From Caulobacter sp. 73W (GTDB taxonomy: Bacteria; Pseudomonadota; Alphaproteobacteria; Caulobacterales; Caulobacteraceae), in the NCBI RefSeq assembly GCF_041021955.1, contig NZ_CP158375.1, positions 1,550,001 to 1,614,000 on the forward strand: DNA of 64,000 nt. The letters run 5' to 3'. How positions within the stretch are numbered: position 1 is the first letter of the stretch; each line of letters starts with the position of its first letter. Shown here piece by piece: positions 57,281 to 64,000 of this stretch. The notes beneath the pieces are model-generated. The model saw nothing but the letters and a program-made list of their open reading frames with translations. It was not told the origin of the DNA and ran no database searches. The translations under genes and the position numbers were made by a program.

Positions 57281-59638
57281 TCAGAAACGAGCCCGCACGG
57301 ACAAGGTGTAGGTGCGCGGCGCGCCGACGAAGTAGCGGTCTAGGGTGCGGACCGATGGCCCGCTGGACAGGCCGAACTCCGGCTGGGTGGCGGTCGAGCT
57401 GCTGACCGCGCCGATGTAGCGCTCGTCGAACAGGTTATCGACGTTGAACTGGAAGCGCAGATCGGGGACGCCGGCGCGCTTCAGGTCGTAGGTCGCCGAC
57501 AGGCCGGTCAGGGTGTAGCCGTCGATCTTCTCGACGCCGACCTCCTGGAAGGTGGTCGGAGCGATGATGTGACCGCCGACCCGCTCACCCACATGGCGGA
57601 CGCTGGCCTCCAGACGAAGGCCCTCCACCGGCTCGACGCCCACCTGGCCGTAGAAGCTGGTCTCGGGGATGTCGCGCACCGCAGCCCCGCCGATCACCCC
57701 CACCGAAGCCAGGGCCAGGCGCTGAGCGCTGCCGCGCGCCGGTTCGTCATGCTCGGCGTCCTGCTTGGTCCAGGAGCCATAGAGATCGACCATGCCGAAG
57801 TCGTAGAAGCCGGTCAGCTCCACGCCCCGCGTGCGGACGCCGGCGATGTTGGCGGCCTTGGTGGCGACGTTGCCGCGCACCACTTCCTGCGGGTCGAGGG
57901 CCTCGGTCGGATCGCGTGGGACGATGCCGACATTGTTCTTCAGCTCGACATTGTAGGCCTGGATCGAGAAGGCCATGTTCGGCTTCACGTAGCGCAGGCC
58001 GGCGTCGAGGTTCTCGGTCTGCACCGGATCGAGATCGCCCGGATTGATCACAGCTGTCGAGCCAAGGAAGGCGTCCTCGGGGATGCCGGCGAAGTTCTTG
58101 GCGTAGCCGCCGAACAGCTCCAGCTCCTGGGTCAGCTGGTAGGTCGCGCCTAGCTTCGGATTCACGTCCGAGGACTGCGAGAACTTGACGTTGGTCCGAT
58201 ATTCCAGCGGCGACCTGGCGTCATAGGTGACGTCGTACCAGGTGACGCCCAGGTCGATCTTCAGGCGGTCATCCAGCAGGCGCAACTGGTCCTGAGCGTA
58301 GAGCATCAGGGTCTCGACCGAGGCCGTCCGCTCGTACTCCACATAGTTCAGGCGCGAGCGGTTATAGGCCGTCGACTGGGCGGAGTTGAGGATCGGATAG
58401 AAGTTGCGGCGCTCGGTGGAGTCGCCGCCTTCCCACCAAGCGCCGACGCGCAGGTCGTGGCCGCGGCCGAACAGGTTCTTGATCTTCAGTTCACTGGTCA
58501 GGCCGTAACGCTCCCGCTCGCGCGGTGTGACGCGCATGTCGGCCGGACCGCCCACCACATTGCTGTTGCGGATGGTGGTCAGGGTCGGACGCACGGCCCC
58601 GCCGTTGGCGTTGTAGCTGCTCACCGCGCGCGGATCGCCGCCGGTCAGGACGCGCTGGCGGTCTTGGTAGCGGAAGGATTCCCCGTCCAGGGTCTGGTAG
58701 TACGGGTTCAGATCCAGGCTGATGTCGTCGGACATCTGCAGACGGCCGTTCAGATAGGCCATCCAGTCCTTGCGCGAGCCGCCCAGGGCGCCGCCGAAAT
58801 CGATGTCGCGCGCCGGGATGCCGGTGATGACGTCGAGGGCGCGGTCGCTCTTCGGGTCGGCTTCGAACTCGCCCTTTGTGACGATGTTGAAGTCATTGTC
58901 GGTCTGGTCGTTGTAGGAGACGCGGGCCTTCAGGAACGAGCCGTTGGCGAAGTCCTTCACCACCTTCAGCTCGTAGTGTTCACGCTCCGAACCGCGGCTG
59001 CGACGACCCGCCCAGACGTCGTTCTCCTGGTGCGAATAGGTGAAGTAGCCCGCAAGACCCGGCACGATCTCGCCGCTGTCGACGCGGCCGTAGATGCGGC
59101 GGAAGTCGAAAGAGCCCGCCCCCGCCTCGACCGTGGCGCCGAAGTCCGGACGCGGCGCGTCGGTGACGAAGTCGATGAAGCCGCCCAGGGCGAAGCGCGA
59201 CGGCGCGCCGATGTCGCCAGCGCTCTGGGAGACGGTGATCCGCGAGACGTTGCTGGACTCGATGAAGCGCTGCGGCGGCGAGCCGCCGTTGAAGCGGGAG
59301 TCGCCGGTGGGAACGCCGTCCAAGGTCAGGCCGATCTGCTCGTCGGTCAGGCCGCGCATGTAGATCTCGAACGAGAAGCTGCCGCCGCGCGCATCGCCGG
59401 CGGAGACCTGGACACCCGGCACCTTGACCAGGGCCTGGGTGATCTCCGCGCCCAACGGACGGGCCTGGATGTCCTCGGCGCCCAGTGTGAACACCGCGCG
59501 GGTCAGGCCGGAGCCGAAGCGTTCGGCGGTGACCACGACCTCATCGAGGGTTTCGGCCGGCGCCTCGTGCGCCACGGCCTGCGCGGCGCAGAGCAGCGCA
59601 CAGGCCGCGGAGGAAACAAGCCAGATAGACGTCTTCAT
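57281..59638 (-). CDS. TonB-dependent receptor without STN domain (cassette 4)
   Basis: A 785-residue receptor: signal peptide (1-24, ending AVAHEA), TonB box directly after it (LDEVVVTAERFGSG), plug (FEIYMRGLTDEQIGLTLDGVPTGDSRFNG; SRFALGGFIDFVTDAP) and a FecA-like barrel ending TYTLSVRARF. There is no STN domain, in line with control by LacI instead of an ECF sigma factor. ATG 59638 replaces the GTG just upstream. LacI and the phytase-like gene follow on the same strand. Confidence 0.92.
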   Translation of the reverse strand: MKTSIWLVSSAACALLCAAQAVAHEAPAETLDEVVVTAERFGSGLTRAVFTLGAEDIQARPLGAEITQALVKVPGVQVSAGDARGGSFSFEIYMRGLTDEQIGLTLDGVPTGDSRFNGGSPPQRFIESSNVSRITVSQSAGDIGAPSRFALGGFIDFVTDAPRPDFGATVEAGAGSFDFRRIYGRVDSGEIVPGLAGYFTYSHQENDVWAGRRSRGSEREHYELKVVKDFANGSFLKARVSYNDQTDNDFNIVTKGEFEADPKSDRALDVITGIPARDIDFGGALGGSRKDWMAYLNGRLQMSDDISLDLNPYYQTLDGESFRYQDRQRVLTGGDPRAVSSYNANGGAVRPTLTTIRNSNVVGGPADMRVTPRERERYGLTSELKIKNLFGRGHDLRVGAWWEGGDSTERRNFYPILNSAQSTAYNRSRLNYVEYERTASVETLMLYAQDQLRLLDDRLKIDLGVTWYDVTYDARSPLEYRTNVKFSQSSDVNPKLGATYQLTQELELFGGYAKNFAGIPEDAFLGSTAVINPGDLDPVQTENLDAGLRYVKPNMAFSIQAYNVELKNNVGIVPRDPTEALDPQEVVRGNVATKAANIAGVRTRGVELTGFYDFGMVDLYGSWTKQDAEHDEPARGSAQRLALASVGVIGGAAVRDIPETSFYGQVGVEPVEGLRLEASVRHVGERVGGHIIAPTTFQEVGVEKIDGYTLTGLSATYDLKRAGVPDLRFQFNVDNLFDERYIGAVSSSTATQPEFGLSSGPSVRTLDRYFVGAPRTYTLSVRARF

Positions 59639-59688
59639 CACTCAAAAGCCCCCTACTTCGCACCCCTGGCGGCACGGAATGGATCACG

Positions 59689-59700
59689 TGAAACGTTTCA
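59689..59700 (-). promoter_or_regulatory. LacI-type operator upstream of the cassette 4 receptor
   Basis: TGAAACGTTTCA is a perfect 12-bp palindrome with central CG, the usual form of LacI-family sites, 51 bp before the receptor start codon. The LacI gene is two genes downstream in the same direction. Confidence 0.75.
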
Positions 59701-59761
59701 TACTTGGATTGGGTGACAGTTTTTCGATCCATCGAGAAAGCCGCCAGCAGCCCGAAATGAA

Positions 59762-59792
59762 AAAGCAGGCGCCGGGGACGGGCGCCTGCTTT
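59762..59792 (-). terminator. intrinsic terminator (minus strand)
   Basis: A perfect 12-bp stem (AAAGCAGGCGCC / GGCGCCTGCTTT) with a 7-nt loop. On the minus strand it is followed by TTTTTCATTT. It terminates transcription coming from the right, which today contains only the remnant at 59849-59930. Confidence 0.8.
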
Positions 59793-59848
59793 CACCAAAG
59801 GAGCCGTCGCCTCACGGCGGCGGAGACCCTTTCGGAAGACTAGATTGT

Positions 59849-59930
59849 CTAGAGCGCGTTCAAGCGGGCGACGCCGGCGACGTTCACGGCCTTGCCCTTC
59901 AGCACCGCGGTGTCCGCTCTTGTACGTATG
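59849..59930 (-). pseudogene. truncated 3' end of an unidentified gene
   Basis: On the minus strand a well-formed C-terminus (ADTAVLKGKAVNVAGVARLN, then AL and a TAG stop) ends 57 bp before the strong terminator at 59762-59792. The frame is lost to the right at the AT-rich promoter of the toxin-antitoxin genes. It looks like the tail of a real gene cut off by insertion or deletion; I cannot name the gene. Confidence 0.55.
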
Positions 59931-59934
59931 GCTC

Positions 59935-59949
59935 GATTATATTTTAATC
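59935..59949 (+). promoter_or_regulatory. toxin-antitoxin promoter/operator
   Basis: GATTA (59935-59939) and TAATC (59945-59949) form an inverted repeat in a locally AT-rich patch. TTGTAC (59920-59925) could be the -35. AGGAG precedes the antitoxin ATG. Autoregulation by the RHH antitoxin is expected. Confidence 0.5.
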
Positions 59950-59969
59950 AAAGCGATTAGGAGTGCAAA

Positions 59970-60239
59970 ATGCCTGCTCATACCAAGGTGCTGACTGCTC
60001 ACCTCCCGCTGGATCTGGCGCAGAAGGTCGAGCTGGCCGCCGCACGTCTTGACCGATCACGAGGATGGGTCGTCAAGCAGGCGCTGGCCGCGTGGGTCGA
60101 TCTTGAGGACGAGCGTCATCGCATGACGCTGTTGGCCTTAGCGGATGTCGATGCGGGCCGCCTGATCGAGCAAGATGCCGTTTCAGCTTGGGCTGCGAGT
60201 CTTCAGACGGACAAGCCGCTCCCACCGCCCGCGAAATGA
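59970..60239 (+). CDS. ribbon-helix-helix antitoxin (ParD/RelB-like)
   Basis: An 89-residue protein with an N-terminal RHH motif (KVLTAHLPLDLAQKVELAAARLDRSRGWVVKQALAAWV, 6-43) for dimeric DNA binding and a C-terminal toxin-binding segment (MTLLALADVDAGRLIEQDAVSAWAASL, about 51-77). AGGAG precedes the ATG. Its stop overlaps the toxin start (ATGA). Confidence 0.88.
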   Translation: MPAHTKVLTAHLPLDLAQKVELAAARLDRSRGWVVKQALAAWVDLEDERHRMTLLALADVDAGRLIEQDAVSAWAASLQTDKPLPPPAK

Positions 60240-60529
60240 AGATCAGCTGGACCCATAATGCGGTCGCGGACTTGACGCGACTGCACGAACACCTTCGTCC
60301 AGTCTCGCCTCCAGCCGCTGCACGTGTCGTGCAGGAGCTGACGGGGGCGCCAGGCCGATTGGTGGAGTTCCCAAGGCTTGGTGAGAAGCTGGAGGCTTAT
60401 GCTCCCAGGGAAGTGCGTCGGCTGCGAGTGGGGGACTATGAGCTGCGGTACGAGATCACAGACGCCGCAATATACGTCCTGAGGCTTTGGCACGCCCATG
60501 AACGCCGCACGTTCGAAGACGACGACTAG
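60236..60529 (+). CDS. RelE/ParE family toxin
   Basis: A 97-residue toxin of the ParE type: ISWTHNAVADLTRLHEHLRP, LVEFPRLGEKLEAYAPREVRRLRVGDYELRYEI, IYVLRLWHAHERR. ParE toxins act on gyrase and RelE toxins on mRNA at the ribosome; the sequence fits the ParE branch better (no clear RelE catalytic triad). It is translationally coupled to the antitoxin. Confidence 0.88.
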   Translation: MKISWTHNAVADLTRLHEHLRPVSPPAAARVVQELTGAPGRLVEFPRLGEKLEAYAPREVRRLRVGDYELRYEITDAAIYVLRLWHAHERRTFEDDD

Positions 60530-60616
60530 CGCTCCGACGAAAGTCGCCGATGTTTGCTCCCGCGGCGAGAGCGGGCGCTCCAGTCCCAGAGCATGCAGGC
60601 GAAGCCCTTGCAAGCC

Positions 60617-61768
60617 TCAGGGCGTCTTCAGAACCAGCGTGGATCGGTAGACGTCGCCGGGACGCAATGCGGCCGCGCCCAGATTTGCTTGGTTTGGCGC
60701 ATCGGGGAGCCTTTGCGTCTCGAGGGCGATCCCGTCGCCCTGCCGATAGATCGAGCCTGATTTGCCGGCAGACGTCCCGTCGATGAAATTACCAGAGTAG
60801 AGTTGGAGGCCTGGCTGATCGGTCCAGAACTCAAGGGTGCGTCCAGATGAAGGGTCGCTCAGGCGCGCGGCTCGTCCGAGATTGTCGTCGGTGGACGAGA
60901 GGATGAAGCAGTGGTCATACCCCCGACCGACCACAAGCTGAGGCTCGCGCGCGTCGCGGATCCGCGCACCCAAGGGGATCGGCGTTTGAAAGTCGAAGAC
61001 GCCGCCGCGCACGGATCGCTTCTCGCCGGTAGGGATCAAGCGCGTGTCCACCGGCAGATATCGATCGGCGTCGATCTGGAGGGTGTCTCCAAGCGCGCTT
61101 CCGGAGCCCTCCCCCGCCATGTTGAAGAGCGCGTGACTGACGATGTTCACGACGGTCGGCTTGTCGGTGACGGCCCGGTATTCGATGGTCAGTTGGTTGG
61201 CGTCATCGAGCGCATAGCGCGCGGTGACGCTTAAGCGCCCTGGATAGCCTTCGTCGCCATCGGGACTGACCAGGGTGAGTTCCACGGCGGCCGTGGCGCC
61301 CGTCTCCACTTTCGAGATCTCCCAGACCGTCTTGTCGAAGCCGCGAGCGCCTCCGTGGAGGCTTGCGACGCCATTGTCGTTGCGGGCAAGTTGATAGGTG
61401 CGGCCATCAAGGGCGAAAGCGCCGTCGGCGATGCGGTTGGCGTATCGTCCGACCGAAGCTCCAAAGTAGTTGGCGGCGGTCTCGTAGGCGGCGACATCCT
61501 TGTAACCCAGGACGACGTCGGCGGGACGGCCGGCGGGATCCGGCACGATCAAAGCCTGCAAGGTCGCACCGTAGGTGATGATCGTCGCGCGCATGCCGCC
61601 GGCCGCACTGAGAGTGACGGCCTCGACGGCGCGTCCATCGCGGGTTTGCCCAAACGGGGAGCGCGCCGCCTCCGCCGCCTGTGATCCGCCAGCGCAAAGC
61701 ACTGACAGTGCTCCCACAAGGGCGCCAGCGAGCAACGCGGCCGATGGCCGCCTGAAGCGCAGTGTCAT
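60617..61768 (-). CDS. galM: exported aldose 1-epimerase (galactose mutarotase)
   Basis: A 383-residue protein with a signal peptide (1-31, ending SQAAEA) and a GalM beta-sandwich: ITYGATLQALIVPD, GRYANRIADGAF, the catalytic His in IVSHALFNMAG, and catalytic Glu in DGIALETQRLPDAPN. It interconverts alpha and beta aldoses. The export signal is notable because classical GalM is cytoplasmic. It starts 3 nt after the FGE stop, so it is the last gene of a sulfatase-FGE-epimerase operon. Confidence 0.9.
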   Translation of the reverse strand: MTLRFRRPSAALLAGALVGALSVLCAGGSQAAEAARSPFGQTRDGRAVEAVTLSAAGGMRATIITYGATLQALIVPDPAGRPADVVLGYKDVAAYETAANYFGASVGRYANRIADGAFALDGRTYQLARNDNGVASLHGGARGFDKTVWEISKVETGATAAVELTLVSPDGDEGYPGRLSVTARYALDDANQLTIEYRAVTDKPTVVNIVSHALFNMAGEGSGSALGDTLQIDADRYLPVDTRLIPTGEKRSVRGGVFDFQTPIPLGARIRDAREPQLVVGRGYDHCFILSSTDDNLGRAARLSDPSSGRTLEFWTDQPGLQLYSGNFIDGTSAGKSGSIYRQGDGIALETQRLPDAPNQANLGAAALRPGDVYRSTLVLKTP

Positions 61769-61771
61769 GGG

Positions 61772-62725
61772 TCAGCCCTTTGCTGGGCTGCGCGCGCAGC
61801 GAAAGCCCATGTGAGATGTTGAAGTGTCGATGGGTTGGCCCCAGCGGGCGGCGGGGCGATAGCGCTCACACCAGTTGGGCGCGCAAAGATGCGAGCCGCC
61901 CTTGGCGACCCGCAGGCCGACGCCTGATGCGCCGCTTGCCTCCATACTTGGACCGCGGCGGCCGTCAGATGAGCGGTGGCCGCCGCAACAGCCCCGAGGC
62001 TGCAGGGGCGCCTCATAGGGGTCGGCGGTCCACTCCCAGACATTGCCGATCATATCGTAGAGGCCGTAACCGTTCTTGGGATAGGCCCCCACAGCGCTGG
62101 TGCGCCGGTGTCCGGGCGGCGCCTCGTTGAGCCAGGGAAAGTTGCCGACCCAGATATTGGCCCGCGCAACGCCGCCAGGCTGAACCTCATCGCCCCAGGC
62201 GTAGCGGCGGCCGTCAAGCCCGCCTCGGGCGGCGAACTCCCATTCGGCTTCGGTGGCCAGGCGCTTGCCGGCCCAGCGCGCATAGGCCTCGGCGTCACGC
62301 GGGGTCACGTGAACGACAGGGTGATCACCAAGCCCGTCAAGATCGCTCCGCGGCCCCAACGGCCGTCGCCATGAGGCGCCCTCGACGAAGGACCACCATC
62401 GGGTGGGATCATCGAGCGGGACCGGATGGGACGGCGGCGTGAAGACAAGCGAGCCCGCGCCATAGACGCCGGGCGTCATGCCCGGATAATCGCGTGGATC
62501 CGGCGCGGTCTCGGCGAAGGTCTGGTAGCTGGTCTCGTCGATGAACTGGGCGAACTGACGGTTGGTGACCGGGGTCTCGTCGATCCAAAACCCCTCGACG
62601 TGAACGTCGCGTACAGGGCCCTCGTCATCGTAGCCGTCCGCTGATCCCATGGCGAAGCGACCGCCGGCGATCCAGCGCATGCCGTCGCGGCGCTTGGGCT
62701 GAGCAAGGGCGGACAAAAGACCCAT
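61772..62725 (-). CDS. formylglycine-generating enzyme (sulfatase-activating)
   Basis: A 317-residue FGE-sulfatase domain protein: WIAGGRFAMGSADGYDDEGPVRDVHVEGFWIDETPVTNRQFAQF, RLATEAEWEFAARGG, NVWEWTADPY, and the active-site pair HLCAPNWCERYRPAAR (two Cys, as in copper-dependent FGE), ending STSHMGFRCA. FGE oxidises the Cys of CxPxR motifs in sulfatases to formylglycine. It lies 10 nt downstream of a sulfatase with CSPSR. No signal peptide is visible, so it acts before export. Confidence 0.93.
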   Translation of the reverse strand: MGLLSALAQPKRRDGMRWIAGGRFAMGSADGYDDEGPVRDVHVEGFWIDETPVTNRQFAQFIDETSYQTFAETAPDPRDYPGMTPGVYGAGSLVFTPPSHPVPLDDPTRWWSFVEGASWRRPLGPRSDLDGLGDHPVVHVTPRDAEAYARWAGKRLATEAEWEFAARGGLDGRRYAWGDEVQPGGVARANIWVGNFPWLNEAPPGHRRTSAVGAYPKNGYGLYDMIGNVWEWTADPYEAPLQPRGCCGGHRSSDGRRGPSMEASGASGVGLRVAKGGSHLCAPNWCERYRPAARWGQPIDTSTSHMGFRCARSPAKG

Positions 62726-62735
62726 GGAAGACGCC

Positions 62736-64000
62736 CTACTGAAAGTCCCATTTGCGCAGCCAAGGATCGCGCGTGCGGGTCTGGAAGGCCTTGACCTTGT
62801 CGATCAGCTGCGCCTTGACCTGCGCGTAGGCCGGGTCGTCGGCGAGGTTGCTCACCTCGTTCGGATCGGCTTGCAGATCGTAGAGCTCGAACTTCGGTCG
62901 GTGCATTAGCGCCTCTACCGAGCGCCGACCAAAACGCGCGCTGGGCTCGGCCGATCGATCCCAGCTCGATGCGTAGAGCAGGTCTTCTGCGAACGGGAAG
63001 GTCAGCTCATGAGCAATGTTGTAGAGCAGCTTGAAGCGACGGGTGCGCACCATCCTGGTGGGATAGTACATCTGCACTTCGTGGAAGGTATGGGTGCCCA
63101 CAACCTCGTCCCAACCCTTGGCCTCAGGGTTGGCCAGCACGTCGGCGAAGCTCCTGCCATCGAGCGTTTCGGTCGGCTTTGGGGCGGAGGCCATCTCAAG
63201 AAGCGTCGGCGTAATGTCCGATAGCGAGACCATGGCGTCGGTGACCTGCCCGCGATCACGCCCCCCGGCAGGCGCATGATCAGGGGAACGCGGATGCCGG
63301 CGTCATAGAGCGTCGTCTTGGCGCCGGGGAAGGCGACCCCGTTGTCGGTCAGATAAAGGATGACGGTGTTGTCGTACTTGCCGGCGGCCTTGAGCATGGC
63401 CACGAGCTGTCCGACGCCCTGATCCAGGCGGCTGATCGATTGATAGTACTGAGCAAGCTCGGCCCTCACCGCCTGTGTGTCGGGCAAGAACGGCGGCACG
63501 ACGACGTCCTGGGGCCGATAGGTGACCTCACGGATCCCAGGAAAGCCATCGGCGCGATTGCCAAAGCTGTTGGGTCTGTCGCCGATGTCGAACGGAAAGG
63601 CCCGATGGGGGTCGTCCGTGGCGAAGTAGAGGAAGAACGGCTCGTCCTTGGCGACAAAGCCTTGGGTCTTTTGCGCCATCTCCACGGGGCTTCGGGCAAG
63701 CGATGCGCTTTGGTTGGCCAAGCCTTCGGAGAGGACCTCGTCAAAGGCGAACACGCTCTTGGGCGCCACGTGAAACTTTCCGATGCGGGCGGTGCGATAC
63801 CCCGCCTTTTTGAGCAGCACAGGCAGGCTCTCCACGTCGTTGAACGTGGAGAAGTGGCTCTCTTCGTGCTCCAGTCCATACATGCCGGTATTGTGGTTCA
63901 TCCGGCCGGTCAGGAGGGTGGCGCGGCTGGGACTACAGCTGGACGTCGTGGCGAAGGCGTTGGTGAAGCGCAGGCCATCACGCGCCAAGGCGTCGATGTT
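62736..64000 (-). pseudogene. Cys-type sulfatase, 5' end beyond window, one frameshift
   Basis: The gene enters from the right edge (INDALAR-like region at 63970-64000 in frame). The active-site signature CSPSRATLLTG (CxPSR, Cys to be converted to formylglycine) and GKFHVAPKSVFAF, LYLTDNGVAFPG metal/substrate regions are present. In a run of G residues (63261-63266 on the minus strand) one G is missing: six are present where seven keep the frame. The rest (QVTDAMVSLSDITPTLLEMAS ... FELYDLQADPNEVSNLADDPAY) continues in the neighbouring frame to 62736. It is otherwise complete and paired with FGE, so it is possibly functional. Confidence 0.85.

Overview
The window is high-GC DNA (roughly two thirds G+C) with dense, often overlapping genes. 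It has several STN-domain TonB-dependent receptors paired with FecI/FecR regulators, candidate GGAAC-N16/17-CGTT (EcfG/sigma-T type) promoters, and Tat or lipoprotein exported enzymes. This points to a free-living alphaproteobacterium of the Caulobacteraceae (Caulobacter or a close relative); the genus is an inference. I saw no rRNA, tRNA, CRISPR array or intact insertion sequence.

Layout. 1-7.7 kb is a general-stress block: small stress proteins (DUF6766, DUF3606, a glycine-zipper stress protein, lipoproteins), an epoxide-hydrolase-like enzyme and a large-subunit catalase (katE). Candidate EcfG promoters lie about 20-35 nt before several of these genes. 7.9-9.7 kb is a HipBA toxin-antitoxin pair. 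10-17.4 kb holds a DUF885 peptidase, a GST/HxlR divergent pair, a frameshifted DoxX gene, an NmrA reductase, a GFA/AraC pair and a secreted hydrolase. 17.5-24.0 kb is an accessory segment: an intact hybrid histidine kinase, a DUF4143 ATPase behind a 22-bp-period repeat array, and a nucleotidyltransferase-fold gene behind an inverted repeat. It is bounded on both sides by decayed pieces of a second copy of the same kinase. 24-31.6 kb is a redox and electrophile-stress block (two OsmC, two pirins, isochorismatase-like hydrolase, LysR, GNAT, SDR, TetR/SRPBCC). 31.8-38.3 kb is mixed accessory DNA: a frameshifted esterase, a PadR gene overlapping a SEDS (FtsW/RodA)-like membrane protein, a frameshifted Fic gene, and a run of unknown proteins with a ClpP-like lipoprotein.

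38.6-59.6 kb is the most striking region. Four TonB-dependent receptors stand next to exported phosphoester-type or related hydrolases: GDPD, a metallo-beta-lactamase-fold enzyme, a second GDPD, and a phytase-like esterase. Three receptors have their own ECF sigma/FecR pair and the fourth has a LacI regulator. I read this as a multi-cassette system for scavenging phosphorylated organic compounds, with each receptor importing what its partner enzyme releases. 59.8-60.5 kb is a RHH/ParE toxin-antitoxin pair beside the cut-off 3' end of another gene. 60.6-64 kb is a sulfatase, formylglycine-generating enzyme and aldose epimerase operon running off the right edge.

Five genes (DoxX, esterase, Fic, phytase-like, sulfatase) are each broken by what looks like a single small indel with good coding on both sides. 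This many in 64 kb suggests indel errors in the assembly as much as real gene decay, so those genes should be treated as possibly intact.
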